A stretch of DNA of 64,000 nucleotides, taken from Actinomycetota bacterium. Its GTDB lineage: Bacteria > Actinomycetota > JAHEXW01. The stretch spans positions 1 through 64,000 of the forward strand of contig JANXYU010000019.1 of NCBI GenBank assembly GCA_025355855.1. Reading direction: 5' to 3'. The position numbers and the translations under genes were made by a program. Below, piece by piece: positions 8,549 through 17,310 of the stretch. Under the pieces are notes generated by a model. That model ran no database searches and was not told where the DNA came from. It saw only the letters and a list, made by a program, of their open reading frames with translations. The first letter of the stretch is position 1. Each line of letters opens with the position of its first letter.

Positions 8549-8953
8549 TTGAGCCGTCGCCATCGCGCCCGCAAGATAATTCTCGACGTCCTGTATCGCT
8601 TGGAAATTGACAAAGTCTCTCCGAGCGAGGTACTGGACGACTACCGGAAAGAAATGGCTAGCAAAGTGATAGACGAGTTCGTGGAGCGCGTTCTGGCGGG
8701 TGTGGTCGAGAAGATGCCTGAGTTGGATAAGATAATTGACGCGCACGCCGACAAATGGGCGTTGAAAAGGATGCCTATTTTGGATCGTAACATCTTGCGT
8801 CTGGGCGTCTACGAGCTAATGTACGAAGACGATATACCCGCGAGCGTGACCATAAACGAAGCTGTTGAATTAGCCAATATGTATAGCACGGATGACTCGG
8901 GGCGTTTTGTTAACGGAATTCTAGGAAGGTTAGTTAAGGATGGCGAGGTTTGA
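8549..8953 (+). CDS. nusB: Transcription antitermination factor NusB
   Basis: A 134-residue all-helical RNA-binding protein that, with NusE (S10), helps form antitermination complexes on rRNA operons. The family pattern is clear: an N-terminal RHRARKIILDVLY segment and the C-terminal block RNILRLGVYELMY, followed by NEAVELANMYS and FVNGILGRL. Start codon is TTG with only a weak ribosome binding site. The stop overlaps the start of the next gene. Confidence 0.95.
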   Translation: MSRRHRARKIILDVLYRLEIDKVSPSEVLDDYRKEMASKVIDEFVERVLAGVVEKMPELDKIIDAHADKWALKRMPILDRNILRLGVYELMYEDDIPASVTINEAVELANMYSTDDSGRFVNGILGRLVKDGEV

Positions 8954-9177
8954 TGGCGGACAAGAAGAAGAACGTTAAAGACACGGAAGAATTTAAGGAC
9001 GTCGAAGCGAAGGTTAAACGCTTAGAGAAGGAAGACCTGAAGGACTCGAAAAAGTTGGGGCACCTGAAGGATTTAGAGGCCAAGATCAAGCGGTTAGAAA
9101 AAGAAGACATCGACGCGTCCGAGGCGGCTGTGCTCATTGACGAATGCATCGGTCTGGCCGCGGAATGCGGCGAATGA
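8953..9177 (+). CDS. xseB: Exodeoxyribonuclease VII small subunit-like protein
   Basis: A 74-residue charged helical protein in the place where xseB normally sits (between nusB and ispA). The C-terminal half (DLEAKIKRLEKEDIDASEA, then LIDECIGLAAECGE) fits the XseB pattern of a helical hairpin. The N-terminal half holds a second copy of the same unit (DVEAKVKRLEKEDLKDS), so the protein looks internally duplicated. No xseA is found in the window. The start at ATG 8953 overlaps the nusB stop; ispA overlaps its end. It could be a degenerate or repurposed XseB. Confidence 0.55.
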   Translation: MADKKKNVKDTEEFKDVEAKVKRLEKEDLKDSKKLGHLKDLEAKIKRLEKEDIDASEAAVLIDECIGLAAECGE

Positions 9178-10052
9178 GCCCTTACCCGGAAGGTGTTCGC
9201 CAGCGCGTCGAAGAAGCGCTGGCGGAATATTTCCCCGCGGTTGATACGTACCCAGAAATTTTATACCAGTCGATGCGATACAGCCTGTTCGCCGGAGGTA
9301 AGCGCTTTCGCCCGGTATTAACGGTTATCACCGCGGCCGTTTTTGGCGCCTCCCCGGAGACGGTTCTGCCTTGCGCCTGTGCCATTGAGTACATCCACAC
9401 ATATTCGCTGATTCATGATGACCTGCCCGCTATAGATAACGACGACCTGCGCCGAGGCCTACCCACCAACCACAAGAAGTTTGGGGAAGATATCGCCATT
9501 ATGGCCGGTGACGCGTTATTTGCCGAGGCGTTTTCCCTTATCAGCCGGTTGCAGATGGCATCCGACCAGCGTAAAATAGTAGACGTAATCCGCGAGATCG
9601 CGGCCGCCAGCGGCCCCGCCGGAATGGTCGGAGGACAAGTTGTCGATATGGCTTCGACGGGGAAACCGATCTCGCTGGAAACATTACGCTTCATTCACGC
9701 CCGGAAAACCGGGCGTTTGATTACTGCCGCCGCCTGGTGCGGCGCTATCTTAGCAGGTGCAACGGACGATGAGTTGGAGACTGTCACACGCTACGGCAAG
9801 CATCTTGGGTTGGCGTTCCAAATAACTGACGACATTCTGGACGAGACGGGCAGCGTCGAGGAGCTAGGGAAAACACCAGGACAAGACCAAACGCTTCATA
9901 AAGCGACGTATCCGGCGCTCGTCGGCCTGGAAGAATCAAAACGGCTGGCGTGTGACGAAACGACCGCGGCTATAGCCGTGGCGAACGCGCTCGGCGAGAG
10001 CGCCCATGCGCTGCGCGGGCTGGCCGAATTTGTAATCGAGCGAACAGGGTAG
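9174..10052 (+). CDS. ispA: Polyprenyl synthetase, farnesyl/geranylgeranyl diphosphate synthase type
   Basis: Short-chain trans-isoprenyl diphosphate synthase (292 residues) that condenses IPP with allylic diphosphates. Both aspartate-rich motifs are present: DDLPAIDNDDLRRG (FARM, with the two-residue insertion typical of bacterial FPP synthases) and FQITDDILDE (SARM), plus GGKRFRP. I use the ATG at 9174, which overlaps the stop of the preceding gene as ATGA, rather than the upstream ATG at 9144. It sits next to dxs, so precursor supply and chain elongation are co-encoded. Confidence 0.94.
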   Translation: MSPYPEGVRQRVEEALAEYFPAVDTYPEILYQSMRYSLFAGGKRFRPVLTVITAAVFGASPETVLPCACAIEYIHTYSLIHDDLPAIDNDDLRRGLPTNHKKFGEDIAIMAGDALFAEAFSLISRLQMASDQRKIVDVIREIAAASGPAGMVGGQVVDMASTGKPISLETLRFIHARKTGRLITAAAWCGAILAGATDDELETVTRYGKHLGLAFQITDDILDETGSVEELGKTPGQDQTLHKATYPALVGLEESKRLACDETTAAIAVANALGESAHALRGLAEFVIERTG

Positions 10053-10058
10053 GCATAC

Positions 10059-12050
10059 ATGCCGGAAGACAAACTGTTAGCCACAATATCATCACCTGAT
10101 GATCTAAAGAAGCTCACGTTGCCCGAGCTTGACCGGCTGGCAGCCGAGATTAGAAATAAAATGATTGGGGACGTCGCCAAAACGGGTGGTCATTTAGCCC
10201 CCAGTCTAGGCGTTGTCGAATTAACGATCGCGCTTCACTATGTTTTTGACAGTCCTCACGACCCCATTGTCTGGGACGTCGGACACCAGTGCTATGTCCA
10301 CAAAATGCTTACGGGACGGGCTGATTCCTTCGATACAATCAGGCAGTATCAAGGTCTAAGCGGCTTTCCCAAACATAAAGAGAGTGAGCACGATATCGTC
10401 GACACCGGACACAGCTCAACCTCTATTTCCTTTGCCGTTGGTTTGGCCGAGGCAATGAAAAGAACCGGCCAGACCGGTAAAGCGATCGCTGTGATCGGTG
10501 ACGGAGCGATTGCGGCGGGCCTGGCCTATGAGGCCTTGAATCACGCCGGTCATCTCAAGAGTAACGTCCTGGTTGTCTTAAACGACAATGAGATGTCCAT
10601 ATCCCCTAGCGTCGGGGCCTTCGCCAGTTATTTGGCTCGCGTCCGTTTGGATCCCCGCTACCGGCGCGCGGAAGAGGGATTCGAGACGGATGTCAAGCGC
10701 ATCCCGCGAATCGGTGAAAAAGTATATGAGCTGGGGAAGCACGTCAAAAGCAGTATTAAGCAGATGGTCGTGCCTAGTATGATATTCGAAGAACTTGGTT
10801 TTACCTACGTCGGCCCGATCGACGGTCACAACATCGATCTGGTCGCCAAAAATCTGCGTCTGGCCAAGGGAATAAATACGCCGGTTCTCCTGCATGTAAT
10901 AACGAAAAAGGGCAAAGGTTACGCGCCCGCCGAGGAAAATCCCAACCGGTTTCACGGAACCGGCTCGTTCGACGTGGTGACGGGTTTGCCGGTGGCCAAG
11001 AAAGATGCGCCGCCCGCTTACACAAAGGTATTTGGTGATGCGCTGGTCGAAATGGCGGACGCTGACGATAAGATTGCCGCGATTACGGCCGCTATGCCCA
11101 GCGGTACCGGACTTGACCGATTCGCCTCTGAATTCCCGGACCGTTTCTTTGATGTCGGGATCGCCGAACAACATGCCGTGGCTTTCGCATCAGCGCTGGC
11201 TCTCGGGGGTTTGAAGCCGGTCGTCGCAATTTACTCAACATTTCTGCAACGCGCTTATGACCAGGTTATACATGACGTATGCCTACAAGGGCAAAGCGTT
11301 GTTTTAGCCGTCGATCGGGCCGGCTTGGTCGGCGAAGACGGCCCGACACACCACGGTGTTTTTGACTTGTCTTATCTGCGCGCCGTTCCTGGTTTGACCG
11401 TGATGGCGCCCAAGGACGAGGCGGAGCTGCGCGATATGATTTACACGGCCTTAAGGATGGCAGGCCCGGTCGCGGTGCGGTATCCGCGTCGCGACGGCTT
11501 GGGCGTCGATATCAAACCAGCTCCCAAAGAGCTGCCGATAGGGCAAGCGGAAACATTGCGGGAAGGTGAAGACGTTGCCTTGATCGCGATAGGCACAATG
11601 GTTGACGCGGCTGTCCGGTCCGCCGAGCTGTTGGCAACACACGAGGTTTCGGCGACCGTAATAAACGCCCGGTTTGCCAAGCCTCTGGACACTAGGGTTA
11701 TCATAGCAGCAGCGAATAAGCATAAAATGATCGTCACTTTGGAGGAAAACTCAGTCAATGGCGGTTTTGGCGAGGGCGTACTTAGTGTTCTGGCTGAGCA
11801 CGACATCGAACGCGACACCCTAGTGCTCGGCCTGCCCGACGGATTTATAGAACACGGGCCGATTCCGAAACTGCTGGACCTGAACGGATTGAGTCCGGAA
11901 AAGATCGCGGCGTCGGTCATCGCGCGATTGGATCGCCAAAAACATCGGCCAGGATCAGCAGCCATCCTAAAAAATATACGCAACGCTATCAAATCAGGAA
12001 TCAATGGGTCGAATGACAAAGACACGCCTCGACGTTCTGCTCGTAGATAG
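10059..12050 (+). CDS. dxs: 1-deoxy-D-xylulose-5-phosphate synthase
   Basis: Thiamine-diphosphate enzyme that joins pyruvate and glyceraldehyde-3-phosphate, the first step of the MEP isoprenoid pathway. The cofactor-binding motif starts at GDGAIAAG and ends at the conserved Asn (LNDNEMSIS). The transketolase-type pyrimidine domain (DVGIAEQHAV) and the C-terminal domain (ENSVNGGFGEGV) follow. At 663 residues it is somewhat longer than usual, with a basic tail that overlaps the tlyA start by 47 bases. It uses the same TPP cofactor made by the thi operon at 55-59 kb. Confidence 0.96.
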   Translation: MPEDKLLATISSPDDLKKLTLPELDRLAAEIRNKMIGDVAKTGGHLAPSLGVVELTIALHYVFDSPHDPIVWDVGHQCYVHKMLTGRADSFDTIRQYQGLSGFPKHKESEHDIVDTGHSSTSISFAVGLAEAMKRTGQTGKAIAVIGDGAIAAGLAYEALNHAGHLKSNVLVVLNDNEMSISPSVGAFASYLARVRLDPRYRRAEEGFETDVKRIPRIGEKVYELGKHVKSSIKQMVVPSMIFEELGFTYVGPIDGHNIDLVAKNLRLAKGINTPVLLHVITKKGKGYAPAEENPNRFHGTGSFDVVTGLPVAKKDAPPAYTKVFGDALVEMADADDKIAAITAAMPSGTGLDRFASEFPDRFFDVGIAEQHAVAFASALALGGLKPVVAIYSTFLQRAYDQVIHDVCLQGQSVVLAVDRAGLVGEDGPTHHGVFDLSYLRAVPGLTVMAPKDEAELRDMIYTALRMAGPVAVRYPRRDGLGVDIKPAPKELPIGQAETLREGEDVALIAIGTMVDAAVRSAELLATHEVSATVINARFAKPLDTRVIIAAANKHKMIVTLEENSVNGGFGEGVLSVLAEHDIERDTLVLGLPDGFIEHGPIPKLLDLNGLSPEKIAASVIARLDRQKHRPGSAAILKNIRNAIKSGINGSNDKDTPRRSARR

Positions 12051-12846
12051 GGGACATTTCACCAGCCGGGAAGCGGCCCGACGGGCCGTGTTGGCCGGCC
12101 AGGTCAAAATAGGGGATGTCATCTACGACAAACCTGGCGCAACCGTCGCTTTCGATTCCGTCTTGCAAGTCAAACCCTCTTCGCCTTATGTGTCTCGCGG
12201 CGCAGATAAGCTGATTCGCGCGCTCGACACTTTCTCAATTGTAGTGGCTGGCCGGACGGCGTTGGACGCGGGCGCTTCTACGGGCGGTTTTACCGACGTT
12301 CTTCTATCGCGCGGAGCGGCGCGGGTAATCGCTGTCGACGTCGGTTACGGTCAATTGGCATGGCGGTTGCGCAGCGACCCCCGAGTAGACGTATTTGAAC
12401 GCGCGAATATCAGAGGCTTGAGTCTGGACGAACTCCCCGCCGTACCAGACCTGGTTGTCGCCGACTTGTCATTCATTTCGCTAACCAAAGTGGCGGCCAA
12501 CCTGCTAGTGTTGTCGGCTGAGGGTTCCGACTATGTATTTCTGATAAAACCGCAGTTCGAGGCTGGTCGGGGGCAGGTCGGCAAAGGCGGTATAATAAGA
12601 GAAGCCCAGCGTCACGTGGCCATTTTGCGTGACGTGGTGGCGGCTTTGGCAGAATCGGGACTCGCCCTCGTCGGGTTGACCTACTCTCCGATAACCGGAG
12701 CGGACGGCAACATTGAGTTCCTAGCGCATTTAAGGCGCGAGGAACTCAAAAAAGTAAGAAGTTTAACAACTAAAATAGATGAGAAGACGTTGATTGACAA
12801 AATTGTGAATGAGGCTCATGAGGCTTTGAACACAAAAGGCAAGTGA
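12004..12846 (+). CDS. tlyA: TlyA family 16S/23S rRNA 2'-O-methyltransferase
   Basis: A 280-residue protein with an N-terminal S4 RNA-binding domain (RLDVLLVDRGHFTSREAARR) and a FtsJ/RrmJ-type methyltransferase domain (SAM-binding LDAGASTGGFTDVLL, VADLSFISL, KPQFEAGRG). Family members methylate ribose 2'-OH positions on rRNA. The start lies inside the end of dxs; ATG at 12004 has AGGAA close upstream, and ATG at 12013 is also possible. In many actinobacteria NAD kinase follows tlyA, but here recN follows directly. Confidence 0.93.
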   Translation: MGRMTKTRLDVLLVDRGHFTSREAARRAVLAGQVKIGDVIYDKPGATVAFDSVLQVKPSSPYVSRGADKLIRALDTFSIVVAGRTALDAGASTGGFTDVLLSRGAARVIAVDVGYGQLAWRLRSDPRVDVFERANIRGLSLDELPAVPDLVVADLSFISLTKVAANLLVLSAEGSDYVFLIKPQFEAGRGQVGKGGIIREAQRHVAILRDVVAALAESGLALVGLTYSPITGADGNIEFLAHLRREELKKVRSLTTKIDEKTLIDKIVNEAHEALNTKGK

Positions 12847-12864
12847 TACGGACGGTACGCATAA

Positions 12865-14505
12865 ATGCTGACAGACCTGCATATTAAGAACTTCGCCCTC
12901 ATAGATGAGGCGCACATAAGATTCGAGCCCGGGCTAAACATTATGACGGGGGAGACCGGCGCCGGCAAAACAATCGTCCTGGAAGCGATGAATTTGTTGT
13001 TGGGCAAACGGGCTGACCCCGTTTTGATCGGCGTCTACGGCCACGAAGCAGTAGTTGAGGCCTCTCTGACGGCTCAAGAAGCGGAGATCGTCTTGGCCCG
13101 TTCCGTGACAACGTCCGGAAAAAACAAATGCTATTTGAACGGTCACTTAGCAAATGTCGCGATGCTCGCGGAACGGGCCGGCGCGATGATTGACTTCCAT
13201 GGCCAACATGAGCATCAGGCTTTGCTCCAGGTGGCAGCTCACATTGACTATTTGGATGGGTATGGCGGAGACTTTCTGATCGGTTCCCGTAAGGAATACG
13301 ACACCGCCTATGCCGAGCTGAGCAAGATTGAGAGCCAACTGGAGAAAGTCACTTCCGCGGAGCGGGACCGTTTGGGTCGTCTCGACTTGACGCGCTTCCA
13401 GGTAGACGAGATCGAGCGCGCTGATCTTAAACCCGACGAAGACATCGCTTTGGAACAGGAACTAGTGCTTTTACGAAGCTCCGAACGGCTCGCTCGGGGC
13501 ATTACGACTGCCTTGGCGGCCTTGTCCGGCGAGGACGATAGTCCTGGCGGGGCGGCCTCCCTGGACGCCGCCGCGAAAGAGCTGGGCGCGCTCGCGTCAA
13601 TCGACGACCGTTTGGCGGCAACGGCCGCCAGGCTGGCGAGCTTGTCGCTGGAAACGGCTGACGCGGCTGGCGATCTGGCCCGATATAGGTCAGAAATTGT
13701 TTTCGATCCCGCGCGGCTGGCGGAAGCTGACGGCCGGTTGGAGATGGTCAAAAACCTAAAGCGCAAGTATGGCGATAGCATTGAGGCAGTCCTTCTGTTT
13801 AAAGATAAAGCTAAACAAGAGCTTGATCTGATTGAGGATAGCGGCGCCAAGCTGGAGTCGCTCCAGACGCGGCAGAAAGAGCTTGAAGCAATCCTGCACG
13901 ATCTAGCCGATCACCTAAGTGATCTCCGTCACCAAGCGGCGGTTGGCCTGGAGAAGACAGTAGAAGACGAGCTGGCAGACCTAAATCTGCCGGGCTGTCG
14001 TTTTAAGGTAGGGTTCGGCGACACGCTGGATCTAACCCCGGCGGGTCGTGATAGAGTCGAGTTTCTGCTTAGCCCCAATATTGGGCAGGGCTTGAAGCCG
14101 CTGGCCAAGATCGCGTCCGGCGGCGAAGTGTCGCGCATCATGTTGGCTCTCAAAATAGCGTTCATAAAAGCGGATCCTGTACCCGTGCTCGTATTCGACG
14201 AGATCGATTCCGGGATCGGAGGCGAGACTGCCGCGGCCGTAGGAGCAAAGTTGAAGTTATTGGCCGCCGCGCACCAGGTTATTTGCATAACTCATCTGCC
14301 CCAGATAGCCGCTTACGGTGACGCGCATTTATACGTCGCCAAGGAAGTGCGCGATAAGATCACGGTTTCCAATGTAAAGACCTTAGACGAAGCTAGCCGC
14401 GTCGAGGAGCTGTCGCGCATGTTGACCGGCGGCGCGTCCACTGCGGAAACATCCCGCCAACATGCCCGGGAGCTGTTGCAGGCGGCCCGGCAGAGACGGA
14501 ACTAA
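12865..14505 (+). CDS. recN: DNA repair protein RecN
   Basis: SMC-like ATPase (546 residues) that acts at double-strand breaks. The N-terminal half-domain has the Walker A motif GETGAGKT (about 29-36) and the family signature DFHGQHEHQ. The middle is long coiled coil. The C-terminal half has the ABC signature region (ASGGEVSRIMLALK), Walker B (VLVFDEIDSGIGGETA) and the ITHLPQIA switch. It ends four bases before the next gene. Confidence 0.96.
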   Translation: MLTDLHIKNFALIDEAHIRFEPGLNIMTGETGAGKTIVLEAMNLLLGKRADPVLIGVYGHEAVVEASLTAQEAEIVLARSVTTSGKNKCYLNGHLANVAMLAERAGAMIDFHGQHEHQALLQVAAHIDYLDGYGGDFLIGSRKEYDTAYAELSKIESQLEKVTSAERDRLGRLDLTRFQVDEIERADLKPDEDIALEQELVLLRSSERLARGITTALAALSGEDDSPGGAASLDAAAKELGALASIDDRLAATAARLASLSLETADAAGDLARYRSEIVFDPARLAEADGRLEMVKNLKRKYGDSIEAVLLFKDKAKQELDLIEDSGAKLESLQTRQKELEAILHDLADHLSDLRHQAAVGLEKTVEDELADLNLPGCRFKVGFGDTLDLTPAGRDRVEFLLSPNIGQGLKPLAKIASGGEVSRIMLALKIAFIKADPVPVLVFDEIDSGIGGETAAAVGAKLKLLAAAHQVICITHLPQIAAYGDAHLYVAKEVRDKITVSNVKTLDEASRVEELSRMLTGGASTAETSRQHARELLQAARQRRN

Positions 14506-14509
14506 ACGC

Positions 14510-15307
14510 ATGGCGGCGCCCGATGTAAAAGAGCATTTTCGAGTTTGGGGTCTATATTGGATAACGGCGGTTTTAACCGCGCTGGTGCTGGCTACCGTCG
14601 GCTGGCTGGTCTTCTTGACCGCGGACGCGGTGGCGACGTGGAAGTCGGTCAAAGGGCCGACGACACTCGAGAGTCCACAGCTGGCGACGGCCGCGAAAAC
14701 CCCTGAACAGCGAGCCGCTAACCTGATTTTGCCGTACGCAACCATCGATCAGTTGAACATGGCGCTCTATTTACCCAATGTCTACCGACACATAAGGGGT
14801 ATCGGATTTCACGAATCGAGCCATACGCGAGCTTTTTCCATGAAGCCCAGTGGGCGGTTGCTGCAAAACGACAACGCTTGGGACCTCGAGGTCGAGCTAA
14901 CCAGCCAGGCGCCTTTGCCCACGTATTATATAATGGAGTCGCGGGGCGAATACGCCGCGGGAACCACTGTGGCTGACATCGCCATGGATCCCGGCACGCC
15001 CGTTTTTCCACCTATCAGCGGAATAATTATTAAGATCGCGCCTATAGTCATCTATAACGAGTACCAAGATCAGCAGATCGAGATGCGCCCCGACGGCTAT
15101 CCGAACGTCGTCGTTGCTTTCCTGCACGTCGATGACATTCGTGTTAGGGTAGGTGACCACGTAATTCAGGGCAAAACGAAGATCGGAATCCCTAAAGACT
15201 GGCGCGGCGTGATTCCCTCAGAGGTTGAGGACTATGTTAAACCGGCCATGCCGCATGTGCATATCCAGGTAAACACTCCGGCTCCGCCGGAAGCGCCGGT
15301 TCCCTAA
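14510..15307 (+). CDS. Membrane-anchored M23/LytM-like protein, probably without catalytic activity
   Basis: A 265-residue protein with one N-terminal membrane segment (about residues 15-37) and a long extracytoplasmic part. The C-terminal half resembles the LytM/M23 fold: TVADIAMDPGTPVFPP corresponds to the start of the domain, FLHVDDI and MPHVHIQV to the later strands with an HxH-like ending. The first zinc histidine (usual HxGxD) is missing, since the sequence reads VADIAMDPG, so catalysis is doubtful. I start at ATG 14510; an upstream in-frame ATG at 14462 lies inside recN. Its place before steA-steB suggests a role in division or wall remodelling. Confidence 0.6.
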   Translation: MAAPDVKEHFRVWGLYWITAVLTALVLATVGWLVFLTADAVATWKSVKGPTTLESPQLATAAKTPEQRAANLILPYATIDQLNMALYLPNVYRHIRGIGFHESSHTRAFSMKPSGRLLQNDNAWDLEVELTSQAPLPTYYIMESRGEYAAGTTVADIAMDPGTPVFPPISGIIIKIAPIVIYNEYQDQQIEMRPDGYPNVVVAFLHVDDIRVRVGDHVIQGKTKIGIPKDWRGVIPSEVEDYVKPAMPHVHIQVNTPAPPEAPVP

Positions 15308-15314
15308 GGAGCAT

Positions 15315-16433
15315 ATGAAGTATAAAGGCATCGCGAAGATAGACAAAAAGACAAAAACACTCGTCAAACGCCTGAAGCCCGGCGATGTTGCGATTATCGA
15401 CCACGATGACATCGACCGAGTCACCGCGGAAGCGCTGGTCGAAACCCGTGTTGATGTGGTCGTCAATGCCGGCCGCAGTATTTCAGGACGCTACGCCAAT
15501 TTGGGGCCGCTGATTATTACCGAGGCCGGAATATATTTGATCGACGCTGCCGGACCGGAATGCATGACGGCAATTAAGGAAGGCGACACGGTGAATATTA
15601 ATCGCGACGCCGTTATCGTCAAACAAAAAGTGGTCTGCCGCGGCTCCGTTCTCACTAAAGAAAAGGTAGAAGCTGCAATGGAGGCCGCGAAGGTCAACAT
15701 GGCACACGAGCTGGAACTATTCGCGCAGAACACGCTGGAGTTTATAGAAAAAGAGAAGCATTTCTTCGAGGGCATGGACATGCCGCCGACAACCGTGTCG
15801 TTTAGCAAGCGGCATGCCTTGGTAGTCGCGCGCGGCTACGATTATAAGAAAGACCTGAAGGCGTTGCGCGCCTATATCAGCGAATTCAAACCTGTTTTAT
15901 TGGGAGTCGATGGGGGGGCCGACGCTCTCTTAGACGCCGGTTATAAACCGGATATCATTATCGGTGACATGGACAGCGTTTCCGAGAAGGCGCTGATTGG
16001 CGTTGCGGAACTGATCGTCCATGCCTATCCGGATGGCAGGGCGCCGGGCGAAGAACGCCTGAACGCCCTGGGTCGCCAACATTTGATTTTTAAGAGCCCT
16101 GGAACCAGCGAAGATATTGCGATGATGCTCGCCTACGATCAGGGGGCGGAGCTGATCGTCGCCGTCGGGTCGCACGCTAACATGGTCGAATTTCTTGATA
16201 AAGGACGCAAGGGCATGGCCAGCACTTTCTTGGTACGTTTACGGATCGGGCCGGCTCTGGTTGACGCCAAAGGAGTAAACAAACTTTACCGGGCGACAGT
16301 TAAGCCGTCTTATTTGCTTGTTGTTGTTCTCGCGGCCATTTTCAGCCTGCTTTTGATTGCGCAAGCGTCACCGCAGTTGCGCAATCTGGCGCAACTACTA
16401 TTTTTAAAGATCAGACTACTGTTAGGAATCTAG
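15315..16433 (+). CDS. steA: Cytokinetic ring protein SteA-like
   Basis: A 372-residue protein of the SteA family, known in actinobacteria to act with SteB at the division septum. It has an N-terminal domain (residues 1-130), a thiamine-pyrophosphokinase-like domain with GVDGGADALLDAG and DIIIGDMDS (about 195-225), and a C-terminal membrane segment (about 330-350). It directly precedes steB, and both follow recN, the usual order. The kinase-like domain is not expected to make TPP. Confidence 0.9.
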   Translation: MKYKGIAKIDKKTKTLVKRLKPGDVAIIDHDDIDRVTAEALVETRVDVVVNAGRSISGRYANLGPLIITEAGIYLIDAAGPECMTAIKEGDTVNINRDAVIVKQKVVCRGSVLTKEKVEAAMEAAKVNMAHELELFAQNTLEFIEKEKHFFEGMDMPPTTVSFSKRHALVVARGYDYKKDLKALRAYISEFKPVLLGVDGGADALLDAGYKPDIIIGDMDSVSEKALIGVAELIVHAYPDGRAPGEERLNALGRQHLIFKSPGTSEDIAMMLAYDQGAELIVAVGSHANMVEFLDKGRKGMASTFLVRLRIGPALVDAKGVNKLYRATVKPSYLLVVVLAAIFSLLLIAQASPQLRNLAQLLFLKIRLLLGI

Positions 16434-16441
16434 GAGGATAT

Positions 16442-17305
16442 ATGTTCGATTTTAAATACCACATCGTCTCGCTGGTGGCTGTTTTTCTGGCCTTAGGGAT
16501 CGGCGTGGTCATGGGTTCAATGACCGCTGAGCGCGGCGTAGTGACGACCCAGGAGAAATCTCTGATAGCGACGATGGAAAAGGATTTTGAGAACCTGCGC
16601 GCGACGAACAAGGAGCAGGCCGCAACGATTGCGGCCGAACTCGCCTATACCGACGCTAGCCTGCCCCTTCTGATTAAAGGCAAGTTAGCCGGCAAGAGCA
16701 TCGCCATTGTGGTCACCGGTGATGTCGAAGCCCCGACTCTTAAGGGGCTAAAAGCCGCGCTGGAACAAGCAGGCGCAACTCAGGCGTCGGTCACGTATCT
16801 AGCCGCTCCGCTTGGGCTAGACAACAAGGATGTTTTGGTCAAAGCCGCGACTCTGTTGGATGTGCCAGGGCAAAGCCAAACGGTTGTCAGCGGCAAGGCC
16901 CTAGCCGTTACAGCGCGCGCCATTGTCACCGGCTCTGACGGGACCACTCTTGCCGCGTTGGCTGACGCGGGCGTCATAAAGATCAGTGGGATTTATGCGT
17001 CGCCGGCCAACGGTGTCATCGTTATAGGCGGTGCGGAAAACGGCAAGCATCTAAAGTTCGCCGAGTTGGACGCGCCACTGGTTAAAGCGTTCCAAGCCAC
17101 TGGCTTGTCGCCGGTCGGAACAGAGTCGGCCACCGTTAAGAATTCATACATGAAGGATTACCAAACCCTAAATCTAAGCACCGTCGATAACCTTGACACC
17201 GCAGCCGGACAGGTTTCTGTCATTTTCGTTCTGGCTGGTGGACCTGGGCACTATGGCGCCAAAGCGACGGCCGATACAATAATGCCGACGCCCGTGAGCC
17301 CGTAG
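16442..17305 (+). CDS. steB: SteB/MctB family membrane protein
   Basis: A 287-residue protein starting MFDFKYHIVSLVAVFLALG, a membrane segment characteristic of the SteB family (often annotated as copper transporter MctB). A coiled coil (about 35-70) and an extracytoplasmic domain follow. In actinobacteria SteB partners SteA and helps coordinate peptidoglycan synthesis at the septum. A TAGGAGG ribosome binding site precedes the ATG. The copper-transport name is inherited from one mycobacterial member and is not supported by anything in this sequence. Confidence 0.85.
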   Translation: MFDFKYHIVSLVAVFLALGIGVVMGSMTAERGVVTTQEKSLIATMEKDFENLRATNKEQAATIAAELAYTDASLPLLIKGKLAGKSIAIVVTGDVEAPTLKGLKAALEQAGATQASVTYLAAPLGLDNKDVLVKAATLLDVPGQSQTVVSGKALAVTARAIVTGSDGTTLAALADAGVIKISGIYASPANGVIVIGGAENGKHLKFAELDAPLVKAFQATGLSPVGTESATVKNSYMKDYQTLNLSTVDNLDTAAGQVSVIFVLAGGPGHYGAKATADTIMPTPVSP

Positions 17306-17310
17306 GCAGT

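Noticed and set aside
13308-13850. Long open frames antisense to recN, dxs (10578-11174, 11441-12025) and thiM (54999-55526)
   Set aside because: These are mirror frames caused by the high GC content and codon usage; none has family resemblance or a ribosome binding site.
16442-17305. Copper transporter function for the SteB-like protein
   Set aside because: No copper-binding motif is visible and the steA-steB context favours the division role.
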